From: Rhodospirillaceae bacterium | Lineage (GTDB): Bacteria > Pseudomonadota > Alphaproteobacteria > Rhodospirillales > Rhodospirillaceae | Direction: 5' to 3' | Length of the DNA stretch: 47,006 nt | Assembly: GCA_018666155.1 (NCBI GenBank) | Contig: JABJAH010000025.1 | Span: 1 to 47,006, forward strand | Shown here: piece by piece, positions 1 through 9,255 of the stretch | How the letters are laid out: each line of letters opens with the position of its first letter | Numbering within the stretch: position 1 is the stretch's first letter | The notes under the pieces: generated by a model | What the model saw: only the letters and a program-made list of their open reading frames with translations | Told to the model about the DNA's origin: nothing | The model's database searches: none | Made by a program: the position numbers and the translations under genes

Positions 1-2
1 AG

Positions 3-866
3 CCAGATCAAAAACCGCCTGGTGAAGAACCCGTTTCTTGGCTGCAACGCGAACCTGGGGCCGAGGGCATGCCTGGAATGCCCGGTATGCCATCAGCGAT
101 GCCCGGGGCGGGCGGTGCAGATGACCTGGACGATGATCCTTTGTCCGAGGGGATGGGGGATGATGACGAGGGCTTTCACCAAGCTGATAAGGCGGCAGGG
201 GCCGATGATGAGGATGAAGATGGTGAGGGTCGCGCCGAAGATGACGACGCCTTCCATCAGGCAGAGAAATCCGGTGATGACGAAGAAGATCTCGTAGACC
301 CTGACGACGACCGGCCAAATTTTGGTGGGACCGGCAAGGGCTCTGGAGAAGATGATCTTGATGATGACCCATTGGCAGGCTCAAAAGGCGACGACGCCGG
401 TAAACCAGACAAGAAAAAACCGAAAAAGAAAAGCAAACCAATTGATCCGGCATACGTCACCGTCGCCGTCCTCTCCATTATTGTAGTTCTTGTAGGTAGC
501 GTTTTGTTTATGGCGCGCGATCAGCTGGCTGAAATCTGGCCGGGCATTAAGGGTGTCTATGAAGCGTTGAACTTGGATGACGACGAAGCCGAGGGGCTTC
601 GCCTCTCAGCACCGCAACCGGTTCGCATTATGAAGGGTGGGGTCCAGACGTTGGTCGTCTCAGGGTTCATAACAAACCTGTCCCCTGAAATACAGACGGT
701 GCCAAATATCAAGCTGATGTTGGTCAACAAGGACAACGAAGTTTTTCAGGAAACCACCGCGCCACCCGACGCATCGTCAGTCGATCCAAATTCGACCCTG
801 CCGTACAGAATTGAACTCCAACTCCCTGTGGAGTCCGCAACTAGCCTACGTGTCGATTGGGACTAA
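3..866 (+). CDS. Acidic single-pass membrane protein with DUF3426-like C-terminal domain (5' end outside window)
   Basis: The reading frame is open to the left edge, so the N-terminus is missing; the first in-frame ATG (69) is probably internal. The visible 287 residues hold a Met-Pro-Gly-rich stretch, then a long very acidic low-complexity region in which DDLDDDPL and FHQAxK each occur twice, then a Lys-rich patch (KKKPKKKSK). One transmembrane helix follows (about residues 155-178), and then a C-terminal beta-rich domain ending ...SLRVDWD. That tail resembles the DUF3426 domain found in alphaproteobacterial proteins that begin with an MJ0042 zinc ribbon. Such a zinc ribbon would lie outside the window and cannot be confirmed. 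The stop overlaps the stop of the convergent next gene by 4 bases. The biochemical role is unknown. Confidence 0.75.
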   Translation, partial: PDQKPPGEEPVSWLQREPGAEGMPGMPGMPSAMPGAGGADDLDDDPLSEGMGDDDEGFHQADKAAGADDEDEDGEGRAEDDDAFHQAEKSGDDEEDLVDPDDDRPNFGGTGKGSGEDDLDDDPLAGSKGDDAGKPDKKKPKKKSKPIDPAYVTVAVLSIIVVLVGSVLFMARDQLAEIWPGIKGVYEALNLDDDEAEGLRLSAPQPVRIMKGGVQTLVVSGFITNLSPEIQTVPNIKLMLVNKDNEVFQETTAPPDASSVDPNSTLPYRIELQLPVESATSLRVDWD

Positions 867-3379
867 AACTGTTCCAGTAGACGTCTGAGGTACTGCCGTT
901 CTTCGCGTGGGCGGAGCCGCTGGCCTGAACGACGGCGGATTTCTTCGAGTATGTCGCGAGAGCGCTGGGACAGGCCGCGGGTGTCTGGGTCCGTCGGTAA
1001 ATCCGTCTCATCTCCGTCGTCCGGGCCTAGGTTTGGTCCCATCGCGCCCAATGGTTGCCCGGCCTGGCCGGGAATGGGGATGAGACCGGCAAGACCCTGT
1101 TCCGCCAAGGCTTCCATAATTTGCTGGGCGGCTCCTTGCATTCCATTTTGTAAATTGGCCAGTGCCTCCGCTTGGGCATCAGATGCCGCGCGCCAAGACT
1201 CTTGGCGCAACGCACTCTCGGCGTCTTGCATGGCTTGATCGGCCTCACCAAGCTCGTCGGGAAGTTGTCCTGTCATTTCAGCCATTTTACTCATTAAATC
1301 GCCAAGGCGCTGCCGCAGCTGATTCTGCTGTTCCGCTGCATCTTCTCCCTGATCAGACTCGCTTGGCCGCTCCTCCCCAGCATTCCCTTGCTGTTCTTTT
1401 CTTTGCATTTCATCAAAATTGTCTTGATCACGTTGCCCGGCCTGGCTGCGTTCGAGGGCCCTCTGCCGCGCTTGCTCAAATGATTCGTTGAGCATGTCCG
1501 ATTGTTCTTTCGTGATATTCTTTAGGTTCTCCATCATCTGCCGGGCGGCTTCGACTTCAGGATTGTCCATGGGGCTGACGGCGGTATTGCGCAGCTGCTC
1601 GAGCATATTTTTCAGGTCCGAGAGCATCGCCTTAGCTGCGTCATCTGCGCCCATCTCTGAAAGCTGGCGCAATTGCTCCATCATCTGGGCGAGGTCTTCG
1701 GACTCCATTGTTTGCATGTCGCCCGCTTGTCCACTGAGGGGAAAGCTGCCTTCGGGCATATTTTCCATCAGTGCTTGATAGTATTCCATCAAGGCGCGTT
1801 GCAGGCGCTCGATGAGTCGGCCAATCTCTTGTGGCGATGCGCCGTTTTCGATGGCGTCGCTTAATGCTTGCTCAGCGTCATTGAGAGCTTGCTCGGCAAC
1901 CGCCATGGCACCGTCTTCCATGCGAAGGGCTGCATTCCACATGAGATCAATAACGCTGTCTAAAACGTCGGTCGCATCCTGTAAGTCAAGTCGGCTGCGC
2001 GCGCTCGCCATTGCCAGGTGGGCGATGACATCACCGCCATAGCTTTCAGGCACTTCCATGAGTCGACTTAAGGCGCGAGCCGCCATGGGTGCGGTAGACG
2101 GGTCGTCGATCAAATCTTTGCGGTAGCGAATAATTGTCGCGGCGACGAGATGAGAGAAAGAACGTTCCGGAAGGCGGAACTCAATAGCGTCACTCACCCC
2201 GGTCTGCCCTGCAGCATCGCGGGCGGTCAGCCTTAAAGTCACGTCCTTCCCTGCCCATGGATGAGCCGTAAAATCATGAAAGGATTGATGCTCGATTGTC
2301 TTCGGTGCCAACGGCGGCACTGAGACAGAGAAAACGGTCGCCCAACTTTTGGCATAAGGGCGGGTTTCTTCAGGACGGTCAATGCGTCCAGTCACGGCAA
2401 CAATGCCGTAATCATCGTCCGCCGTGTACTTCACACCGAGGCGAAAGCGGCCGGTTTCGCCGGGTGAGTCTGCCAAGGCAATCGCAGGCTGACGGTCGGC
2501 CAGCGGAGCGAGATCCCAGGTGGCCAGGACTTTACTGGTTTGCCGAACCTCTAGGCGCACACCGCTAGGAAGCGGGCCTTCAAATCGTTGGCTCGCATCG
2601 TCCATCATGGCTAAGTCGATGCTGGTGCCATCGACGGCCAACCGCGTCGTTCGTTTCGTGCCTGTGACTATGGCCAATACTTGTGTCCCATCCGGAACAA
2701 CAATCGGATCGCCTGATATCATTTCAACCAGCGGATCGAGCAGAACTGGAGGCCGGTTGGTGTAGGCCGGCGGTGTGACCCACACTTTCACGTCAATTGG
2801 GCCAGAATCGCTCGCCAACGCTGGATTGAGCGCGCGCACAAATCGCGGACCAATATCGCCTTGGGCGCCGAGGGTGCCCACGACGCAGAGGAGCACGATC
2901 AATCCGCGAATCGCGAACTGGTCCAACGAGGCGACAACTGCTCCGGGACGCGGTGTTCTCAACCGCTCAATAAAACCAAACATGCGGAGGCGGTGGGCCA
3001 TCCACAGCTTGTTTTGTCCGGGGCTTGCTTTGTAACCCAGATCGTCTTCCCATGCAGTGAGGGGGCGATGTTGAACCCCGGATGCGGTTTCAAGGTGGCG
3101 TTTGGCTTGAAGGGCTGTCGGCCAAGAGAAGCCGATGAAACCCCGTCGCAATAGCCACAAAAGCGCTACGGCAAAAGCGATAAGGCTGAGGCCATGAAGG
3201 AGCCCCGGAAGCAAAGGTAACAGGTCGAAGAGGACAACGGCTGCAAAGCTGCCGAGCACGAGCACGGGCGCCCACAGCGCTGCCGTCAATCGCTCAAGCC
3301 CTAAGCTAAGGCGCGACAGTAGGAGGCGGCGGGCGATAAGGCGACGGAGCCGCAGGAGTTCATGCCAATTTCGGGACAT
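863..3379 (-). CDS. TIGR02302/DUF4175 family large membrane protein
   Basis: The product has 838 residues. There are two hydrophobic helices near the N-terminus (about residues 35-85), a third at about 150-170, a periplasmic-looking beta-rich middle part, and from about residue 500 a long Met/Gln/Glu/Ala-rich coiled-coil region (for example EDLAQMMEQLRQLSEMG). The C-terminal tail is Arg-rich (RRRSGQRLRPREERQYLRRLL). Length, layout and position beside lysA match the alphaproteobacterial TIGR02302 (DUF4175) family, whose function is not established. The start ATG at 3379 is followed by a plausible cytoplasmic basic segment. It lies upstream of nothing co-directional in the window except lysA, 47 bases further up, so it may be the distal gene of an argH-lptM-lysA transcript. 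Confidence 0.85.
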   Translation of the reverse strand: MSRNWHELLRLRRLIARRLLLSRLSLGLERLTAALWAPVLVLGSFAAVVLFDLLPLLPGLLHGLSLIAFAVALLWLLRRGFIGFSWPTALQAKRHLETASGVQHRPLTAWEDDLGYKASPGQNKLWMAHRLRMFGFIERLRTPRPGAVVASLDQFAIRGLIVLLCVVGTLGAQGDIGPRFVRALNPALASDSGPIDVKVWVTPPAYTNRPPVLLDPLVEMISGDPIVVPDGTQVLAIVTGTKRTTRLAVDGTSIDLAMMDDASQRFEGPLPSGVRLEVRQTSKVLATWDLAPLADRQPAIALADSPGETGRFRLGVKYTADDDYGIVAVTGRIDRPEETRPYAKSWATVFSVSVPPLAPKTIEHQSFHDFTAHPWAGKDVTLRLTARDAAGQTGVSDAIEFRLPERSFSHLVAATIIRYRKDLIDDPSTAPMAARALSRLMEVPESYGGDVIAHLAMASARSRLDLQDATDVLDSVIDLMWNAALRMEDGAMAVAEQALNDAEQALSDAIENGASPQEIGRLIERLQRALMEYYQALMENMPEGSFPLSGQAGDMQTMESEDLAQMMEQLRQLSEMGADDAAKAMLSDLKNMLEQLRNTAVSPMDNPEVEAARQMMENLKNITKEQSDMLNESFEQARQRALERSQAGQRDQDNFDEMQRKEQQGNAGEERPSESDQGEDAAEQQNQLRQRLGDLMSKMAEMTGQLPDELGEADQAMQDAESALRQESWRAASDAQAEALANLQNGMQGAAQQIMEALAEQGLAGLIPIPGQAGQPLGAMGPNLGPDDGDETDLPTDPDTRGLSQRSRDILEEIRRRSGQRLRPREERQYLRRLLEQF

Positions 3380-3426
3380 AGTGGAGTTTAGGCCAGAGGC
3401 GTGGTCCGGTTCAATTCAAGAACCGT

Positions 3427-4710
3427 TTAGCCTTGCGTGTCGTCAGCCATCCAGTCTGGTAGGCTTTCCAATGCCCATAGGTCCTCGACCGCCGGTCTTT
3501 TGCGAATAACGGCGAAGGACTCGCCATTCACCATGACTTCCGGCACCAGGGGTCGTGCGTTGTAGGTCGACGCCATAACGGCCCCATAGGCACCCGCTGT
3601 CGAAAAAGCGATGAGGTCCTCTTCGTTGAGAGCGCACATGATCGCATCGCGGGTGAAGCGATCCCCGGTTTCACAGACGGGGCCAACGATATCCATTTTC
3701 TTTTTAGGGGCACCAGCATCGGGCTCGGAAACCGGCAGGACGTCATGATGAGCGTCATACATCGCCGGCCGGATAAGATCGTTCATCGCGGCATCAACGA
3801 TCACGAATTCTTTCGTCTCACCGGGTTTTACGTAGATAACCTTGGTGACGAGGACGCCAGCGTTAGCAGCGATCACTCTGCCAGGTTCTAACAGGATCTT
3901 GCAGCCAAGGTCGCCAACCGTACGCCGAACGACATCGCCATATTCAGCGGGGCTTGGCGGTGCGGCGTTGTCTCGCTTATAGGGAACGCCCAGTCCGCCG
4001 CCGAGGTCGACAGTGCGGATATCAATTCCAGTTTCGCGCAAGTCACCGACCAACCCAGCTACTTTTGTGAACGCGGTTTCAAAGGGGGCAAGGTCGGTGA
4101 TTTGAGAGCCGATGTGCACGGCGACGCCACGCACCTCTATTCCAGGCATAGACTCTGCCGTCGCGTAGAGACGAGGGGCGTCATCCCAAGCCACGCCAAA
4201 CTTATCTTCTTTGCGCCCGGTTGAGATCTTGTCGTGGGTCGCTGCGTCGACATCAGGGTTAACCCGTAACGCAATTGGCGCAGTTTTTCCCAGCTCGGTT
4301 GCAATGCCATTGAGGCGGTTGAGTTCTGGCTCAGACTCAACGTTGATCTGCCCTACGCCATTTTCTAGGGCGAGCGTTAGTTCTTCCGTTGTTTTGCCGA
4401 CGCCGGAGAAGACGATTTTTTCAGCTCGGATGCCTGCTGCCAACGCGCGTTTGAGTTCGCCGCCAGACACCACGTCACAGCCGGCCCCCAAGTCTCCAAG
4501 CAGACGGAGAACGGCCAAGTTGCCGTTGGCTTTGGCGGAAAAACAGACAAGCGTATCGAGCCCCTCAAGCGCGTCCGTAAAAACGCGATAATGGCGAGTT
4601 AGGGTGGCTGTCGAATAGCAATAGAACGGCGTGCCGACAGCTTCGGCAATGCTGGGTATCGAAACGTCTTCAGCGTGAAGAACGCCATCGCGGTACTGAA
4701 AATGGTGCAT
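3427..4710 (-). CDS. lysA: Diaminopimelate decarboxylase
   Basis: The 427-residue protein is a fold-III PLP enzyme that decarboxylates meso-diaminopimelate to L-lysine, the last step of lysine synthesis in the cytoplasm. The PLP lysine is Lys60 in CFSAKANGN. Other family motifs visible are HIGSQ, GGGLGVPY (phosphate-binding glycine loop), EPGR and CETGD, the last carrying the catalytic Cys contributed across the dimer. Length is normal for the family. It follows argH and a small lipoprotein gene on the same strand with only 18 bases before its ATG, so the three are probably one transcript. The argH-lptM-lysA order is common in Proteobacteria. Confidence 0.96.
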   Translation of the reverse strand: MHHFQYRDGVLHAEDVSIPSIAEAVGTPFYCYSTATLTRHYRVFTDALEGLDTLVCFSAKANGNLAVLRLLGDLGAGCDVVSGGELKRALAAGIRAEKIVFSGVGKTTEELTLALENGVGQINVESEPELNRLNGIATELGKTAPIALRVNPDVDAATHDKISTGRKEDKFGVAWDDAPRLYATAESMPGIEVRGVAVHIGSQITDLAPFETAFTKVAGLVGDLRETGIDIRTVDLGGGLGVPYKRDNAAPPSPAEYGDVVRRTVGDLGCKILLEPGRVIAANAGVLVTKVIYVKPGETKEFVIVDAAMNDLIRPAMYDAHHDVLPVSEPDAGAPKKKMDIVGPVCETGDRFTRDAIMCALNEEDLIAFSTAGAYGAVMASTYNARPLVPEVMVNGESFAVIRKRPAVEDLWALESLPDWMADDTQG

Positions 4711-4728
4711 GGTGATCTGCCCGTAGAT

Positions 4729-4866
4729 CTATTGCCGCGGATATTGTTTTGGATACTGGGAATCCGGTGGCGGCGTTAACGCGCTCTTTTTGCCGCACGC
4801 CGTTAGGCTACCAAGGCACAGTACAATGGCAACGCATGCAAATAGCATCGGCAGATGGCGGGTCAT
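4729..4866 (-). CDS. lptM: Small LptM/YifL-like lipoprotein
   Basis: The product has only 45 residues. It begins [11 protein letters not shown], runs through a hydrophobic signal segment to the lipobox LTAC (Cys26), and continues [10 protein letters not shown] to a short hydrophilic tail. That layout, a lipobox Cys followed by G-x-K and a Pro-rich tail, is typical of LptM (YifL). In E. coli this small outer-membrane lipoprotein helps the LptD/LptE lipopolysaccharide translocon mature. Its ATG overlaps the argH stop as ATGA, so it is translationally coupled, and lysA starts 18 bases after its stop. The call rests on the lipobox, size and conserved argH-lptM-lysA position. The LptD connection in this organism is inference. 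Confidence 0.82.
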   Translation of the reverse strand: MTRHLPMLFACVAIVLCLGSLTACGKKSALTPPPDSQYPKQYPRQ

Positions 4867-6257
4867 GGCGTTTCTCTGCTTAGGAACCGCTCACGCGCTG
4901 CGATGACTTGCGCCCGCACATTGTCCGGTGCGGTGCCGCCATAACTGGTTCTGCTGTTCACCGATGCTTCAACTGAAACGACACTCAACGCGTCAGCCGT
5001 CAGCCGCTCGTCAACGGCACTCAAATCGGCCGGCGATAAGTCTTCAAGCTCACAAGCTTTGTCTTCCGCTAACTTAACCACTTGGCCGGCAATATGATGA
5101 GAGTCCCGGAAGGCGACATTTTTCTCACGCACGAGCCAATCGGCCAGGTCCGTTGCCGTGGTGTACCCTGCACCGGCGGCATCTCGCATTTTCGCCTTGT
5201 TGACGGTGATATCTGCGATCATGCCGGTCGCTGCAGCAAGGCATAGCTCAAGCGTGTCAAAGGTATCGAACACCGGCTCTTTGTCTTCCTGCATGTCCTT
5301 CGAGTAGGTCAGCGGTAGGCCTTTAACGACGATTAGCAAGCCGTTCATCGCACCGATCACGCGCCCGACTTTACCACGCAGTAATTCCGCGGCGTCTGGA
5401 TTGCGCTTTTGGGGCATCATCGAGCTGCCGGTGGAAAAGGCATCGGAAAATGAAATGAATCCGAACTGTGCGCTTGTCCAGATCACGAGTTCCTCGGCCA
5501 AGCGGGAAAGGTGGACAGACAGAATTGATGCGATGGAAAGGAATTCCAACGCAAAGTCACGATCAGAGACGGCGTCCAAAGAGTTCGCCATTGGTCTATC
5601 GAAATCCAAATCTTTTGCCGTCCGATCCCGGTCGAGCGGGAACGAGGTGCCGGCCAATGCGCCGGCCCCAAGTGGGCTTTCGTTCATCCGCGCACGGGCA
5701 TCTGTAAAGCGCCCTCTGTCCCGGCCGATCATCTCGACATAGGCCAGTAAATGATGGCCGAAGGTCACGGGTTGCGCCGCCTGCAGATGTGTAAATCCTG
5801 GCATCACCGTATCAGCGTGTTCTTCAGCCTTATCAATCAGGGCCGCCTGCAAACCTCTCAATTGATCGTCAATCGTATCTATTGCGGCCCGCACCCAGAG
5901 GCGAAAATCGGTCGCGACCTGGTCGTTCCGAGACCGTCCAGTGTGTAGGCGCCCCGCGGGTTCACCGATCAAATCGCTCAGCCGGCCCTCGATGTTCATG
6001 TGAATGTCTTCAAGCGACCGCTTGAATGAGAAGCTGCCGTCACTTATGTCTTTCTCGATCTTGAGAAGCCCGGTCATAATGGCTTCGCCATCGTCTTTTG
6101 ACAGAATGCCTTGGGCGACCAACATGGCGCAATGCGCCCGCGAGCCCCTGATGTCCTGCTTTGCAAGGCGCTTGTCGAAGTCGATCGAAGCGTTGATGGC
6201 TTCCATTATGTCAGATGGGCCGCCGGAAAACCGACCGCCCCAGATCTGGCTGGTCAT
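4863..6257 (-). CDS. argH: Argininosuccinate lyase
   Basis: The 464-residue protein splits argininosuccinate into arginine and fumarate, the last step of arginine synthesis. Family markers are the N-terminal [29 protein letters not shown] and the fumarase/aspartase-superfamily signature [11 protein letters not shown] at about residues 287-297. The frame extends 37 codons further upstream, but the start at 6257 is chosen because [10 protein letters not shown] is the usual family N-terminus and a strong AGGAGGTG ribosome site lies just before it. It is transcribed divergently from the TlpA-like gene, with 43 bases between the starts. The other arginine genes argD and argF lie about 17 kb away. 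Confidence 0.96.
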   Translation of the reverse strand: MTSQIWGGRFSGGPSDIMEAINASIDFDKRLAKQDIRGSRAHCAMLVAQGILSKDDGEAIMTGLLKIEKDISDGSFSFKRSLEDIHMNIEGRLSDLIGEPAGRLHTGRSRNDQVATDFRLWVRAAIDTIDDQLRGLQAALIDKAEEHADTVMPGFTHLQAAQPVTFGHHLLAYVEMIGRDRGRFTDARARMNESPLGAGALAGTSFPLDRDRTAKDLDFDRPMANSLDAVSDRDFALEFLSIASILSVHLSRLAEELVIWTSAQFGFISFSDAFSTGSSMMPQKRNPDAAELLRGKVGRVIGAMNGLLIVVKGLPLTYSKDMQEDKEPVFDTFDTLELCLAAATGMIADITVNKAKMRDAAGAGYTTATDLADWLVREKNVAFRDSHHIAGQVVKLAEDKACELEDLSPADLSAVDERLTADALSVVSVEASVNSRTSYGGTAPDNVRAQVIAARERFLSRETP

Positions 6258-6300
6258 GAGACACCTCCTGCCTAGCGGGCAGTATACTAAGGACGAAACG

Positions 6301-6864
6301 ATGCCGAAGGTCTTAAAATTTGCGGCCCAAAGCCTTACGGCGCTTCTATATGTCGCGGTGCTTACCATCGCGCCAGCGCCCCTGTCCAGCGCAGCAGACT
6401 CGGGGCTCGATAAGCTTAAATGGCATGAAGAGCCGCGTGCAGTGCCTGATACGCTATTTCAAGACGGTGAAGGGAAGGACATCAGCATCGCAGATTTTGC
6501 TGGGAAGGTCCTTGTCGTTAACCTTTGGGCGACCTGGTGTGCCCCATGCATTCGGGAAATGCCCACGCTTGATGCTCTCCAAGCTGATCTTGGGGGTGAC
6601 CGGTTGCACGTGATCGCCCTGTCTCAGGATCGCGAAGGGGCTAGAGTCGCGGCCCCATTCATTGAAAAGAATGGTTGGTCAAATCTCGCTCTGTATGTTT
6701 CGGATGGCACGACCTTCGCGCGAGCGGCAAAAATTCGAGGACTGCCAACGACTCTGATTATCAGTCCAGATGGTCGAGAAGTCGCTCGTCTCGAGGGGAC
6801 GGCCGAATGGAACGATCCTGAAATAAAACAGGCGCTGTCCAAGTTGCTTTCGCCTGAGGGTTAA
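6301..6864 (+). CDS. TlpA-like periplasmic thiol-disulfide thioredoxin
   Basis: The 187-residue protein has a signal peptide or N-terminal anchor (about residues 1-31) and a thioredoxin fold with the active site WATWCAPC (Cys80 and Cys83). It also has the cis-Pro region GLPTTLII and the family's inserted segment. TlpA/ResA-type proteins reduce disulfides in the periplasm, for example for cytochrome c or cytochrome oxidase assembly; the client here is unknown. The start at 6301 has AAGGA 7 bases upstream. The frame is open further upstream, but that region is antisense to argH. The stop overlaps the convergent PAP2 gene by 4 bases. Confidence 0.88.
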   Translation: MPKVLKFAAQSLTALLYVAVLTIAPAPLSSAADSGLDKLKWHEEPRAVPDTLFQDGEGKDISIADFAGKVLVVNLWATWCAPCIREMPTLDALQADLGGDRLHVIALSQDREGARVAAPFIEKNGWSNLALYVSDGTTFARAAKIRGLPTTLIISPDGREVARLEGTAEWNDPEIKQALSKLLSPEG

Positions 6865-7541
6865 CGTGGTGTGAGCCTGATGCTTTGATTGTTCCGCTCG
6901 AACCAGCGACGCATCAGGATTGCCACCGCGATACTCAAGAAGCTACCGACAATAACATCACTAACAAAGTGCACGGCCGTGACGAACCGACTGATGCTGA
7001 CGGTTACGGCAACGGCCACATAAACAGGCGCATATCGTGGGGTTAGGAACGCGAGGGCGATCATCGCGGACCAGATAGACTGCGCGTGTCCTGACGGTAG
7101 GCTCGCCATCTTTAATGCGACACCAAATGGCTCAAAGCCGAAAAGGTCGTCATTAAACAAATAGCGGGGTCGGTACCGGCCGATGGCGATCTTCAAAAAA
7201 TTGAGTAACGCGGCCGCCGTTAACATCGATACCAGCATGAAGATCCAGGCGCGGGCCTGATTCTTAAATCGTATGGCGCGATCCGCATCATGCGTCCGCT
7301 GCGCTAGCACCCAACTGGATAGAAGCCCGATAGCGGCCAGCCCAAACCAAATGGCGCTGTTTGCGGCCTCTGTGACCATGCCCATTATTTTGTGAATGCT
7401 GGGGTCGAGTTCTTTCTCGAAATACCAGGCCAAAGGAATGTCCCAGTACAGGATGAACGCCACGGCGACTGTAACGATCGGAACAAGCCACAAGCCCAAT
7501 CGTTTGAGGTCATTGGCCAGCACATCGTATGTCGATTTCAT
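6861..7541 (-). CDS. PAP2-family membrane phosphatase (copy 1)
   Basis: This 226-residue multi-helix membrane protein carries the three PAP2 acid-phosphatase motifs: K-x6-RP (KIAIGRYRP), PSGH (SLPSGHAQS) and SR-x5-H-x3-D (SRFVTAVHFVSD). The active site faces the periplasm in this family. Members dephosphorylate undecaprenyl pyrophosphate, phosphatidylglycerol phosphate or lipid A. Which substrate applies here cannot be told from sequence. The start overlaps the stop of the upstream glycosyltransferase gene by 4 bases, so the two are translationally coupled. A second coupled glycosyltransferase-PAP2 pair lies at 13.9-16.1 kb. Confidence 0.88.
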   Translation of the reverse strand: MKSTYDVLANDLKRLGLWLVPIVTVAVAFILYWDIPLAWYFEKELDPSIHKIMGMVTEAANSAIWFGLAAIGLLSSWVLAQRTHDADRAIRFKNQARAWIFMLVSMLTAAALLNFLKIAIGRYRPRYLFNDDLFGFEPFGVALKMASLPSGHAQSIWSAMIALAFLTPRYAPVYVAVAVTVSISRFVTAVHFVSDVIVGSFLSIAVAILMRRWFERNNQSIRLTPR

Positions 7542-9148
7542 TCAGGGCCGCCTTGCGGCTGGCTGCGGATGAGTGACAAAAACTCGCGACGACCTTTCGA
7601 GTAGTTATAGCCGTGGACCGTGTCGATGACCGTCATCGTGCCTTGTGTCGCCACGACCATCTCTTGAACCGCCTCCAGTTGGTCATCGGCGACGAAGGCC
7701 AATGCTAATGGATCTGCAACGATATGCGCTGCCGCGTTGCGGGCTGTGGTTAACCACGTGTCTGTGCCAAGGAGGAAAACGGCTGATGGTTCGTGATATC
7801 GGGATAAGGCAACCGCCGGACTATTAGCCGTCATGTGGTTCTGGATGGATGCCGCCAGCCGCGGACTAAGGGCGAGGTCCCGCATATTAGGAAGAATCAA
7901 ACCGACGATCAGGCCGAAACTCAAGACCGCAGTCGCCGGAACCAGCAGGAACAGGTTGGCCCGCTGAAGCCAAAGTAAGCCTAGGATGACAGCCAAGGTT
8001 ACAGCCAAGAGAGCTGATGGGAAAAGAGAGCCGCCATAGGTGCTAGTTGCCCAAAGCAAACCAGTTCCAATCGCAAGTGTGACTCCCGTCCACAAAACGG
8101 CACTCCACTTCGGTCTGTCGGCGCTGGATTTTGAAAGCGCTGCGCTAGCCGCGAGTGCGAGTCCAGGTAAAGCAGGAAGGATGTAGTGGGGCAACTTGGT
8201 TGGTACCAATTCAAACATCAACCAAGTCGCCGCAGCCCACGCAAGGGCAAAGCGAATTGCGGGATCGCTCCGATGGGTCCATGCGATGATTATACCCGGT
8301 AGAAGCAGCAGAGAGGCTGGCCAAAGGGTGATTGGCGCCACAAACAAATGAGTGCCCGGCGGAGCGCCATGGCCTTCTGCGCCACCGAGTAGCTTTGGGA
8401 GAAAATCCTCGGCCAAGGATGCGATCACCAAATTGTCCTGTCCGCTTGCTAATGATGCCAGCAACCATGGAAGAACAAAGGCTAAAGCCACCGGAATGCC
8501 CACTTCGGGCTGCAATCCCCGCAGCCATCGAATATTCCGATCGGCAACGGACAACGCTAAAGCTGTTGCCCCAACCACCAGTGCTGTGATCGGCCCCTTT
8601 ATCAAGAGGCCCGCGCCTATGGCCGCCCAGAACAGCAATGCGATTCGCAATCGAGGCACGTGACCCGGGTCGGATCGGTAAAACTGATAGAGAGCGATGT
8701 GCGCGACGACGACGGTGAGCAATAACGCAGCGTCAGTTTTCGCAAGATGGGCTTCAACTGCCATGATCAGGGTGCTGGCAGATAAACCCGCTGCGACTAG
8801 TCCAACGCGGGCATCAAACATTTTCCGGCCAAGTGCAAAAATACATAGAACCGAAAGCCAGGCTGCCAACGCGGATGGCAGGCGATAAGCCCACACTGCG
8901 CTGACATTGCCTTGAGCACCATATTTGACCGATGGATACTGGAGCCAGTGAATCCCAATCGGTTTCTTGGTTCGCGGTTCATTCTGAAAACGAATAGCGG
9001 CGACGTTACCCGTTTCAAGCATCTGTTTTGTGGCTTGCATGAATCGTGCTTCGTCGCGATCCGTCGGCGGCAATGACGCGAGGCCCGGCAGGAACAAGGC
9101 CACGCACAGCGCAGTTAAGACCAGGAACGGTCGTATGCCGGTTGTCAT
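7538..9148 (-). CDS. GT39/ArnT-like membrane glycosyltransferase (copy 1)
   Basis: The product has about 536 residues with roughly 12 hydrophobic segments. The first periplasmic loop contains TDRDEARFMQATKQML followed by KKPIGIHWLQ, the arrangement seen in ArnT and other PMT-superfamily (GT39/GT83) enzymes, where the acidic pair is catalytic. These enzymes move a sugar from a polyprenyl-phosphate donor onto lipid A or another acceptor on the outer face of the inner membrane. The acceptor here is unknown. Start choice is uncertain: ATG 9148 is used, but GTG 9157 or the upstream ATG 9199 are possible. It is coupled to the PAP2 gene downstream, suggesting that sugar transfer and lipid-phosphate removal act together. 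Confidence 0.85.
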   Translation of the reverse strand: MTTGIRPFLVLTALCVALFLPGLASLPPTDRDEARFMQATKQMLETGNVAAIRFQNEPRTKKPIGIHWLQYPSVKYGAQGNVSAVWAYRLPSALAAWLSVLCIFALGRKMFDARVGLVAAGLSASTLIMAVEAHLAKTDAALLLTVVVAHIALYQFYRSDPGHVPRLRIALLFWAAIGAGLLIKGPITALVVGATALALSVADRNIRWLRGLQPEVGIPVALAFVLPWLLASLASGQDNLVIASLAEDFLPKLLGGAEGHGAPPGTHLFVAPITLWPASLLLLPGIIIAWTHRSDPAIRFALAWAAATWLMFELVPTKLPHYILPALPGLALAASAALSKSSADRPKWSAVLWTGVTLAIGTGLLWATSTYGGSLFPSALLAVTLAVILGLLWLQRANLFLLVPATAVLSFGLIVGLILPNMRDLALSPRLAASIQNHMTANSPAVALSRYHEPSAVFLLGTDTWLTTARNAAAHIVADPLALAFVADDQLEAVQEMVVATQGTMTVIDTVHGYNYSKGRREFLSLIRSQPQGGPE

Positions 9149-9255
9149 GCTAGTCACGAGGCCTGATTTCCTAGGTCCAAATGCAAGAACGGCCTCCATT
9201 GCACCGGAGGCCGCCTTTGAAACGCAAGAGAAATCCTCGCGCCATGTGCGCGAGT

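Noticed and set aside
6281..6290. AGTATACT palindrome between the divergent argH and tlpA-like genes
   Set aside because: It contains a TATACT on both strands and could be a shared -10, but no convincing -35 is found at the right distance on either strand.
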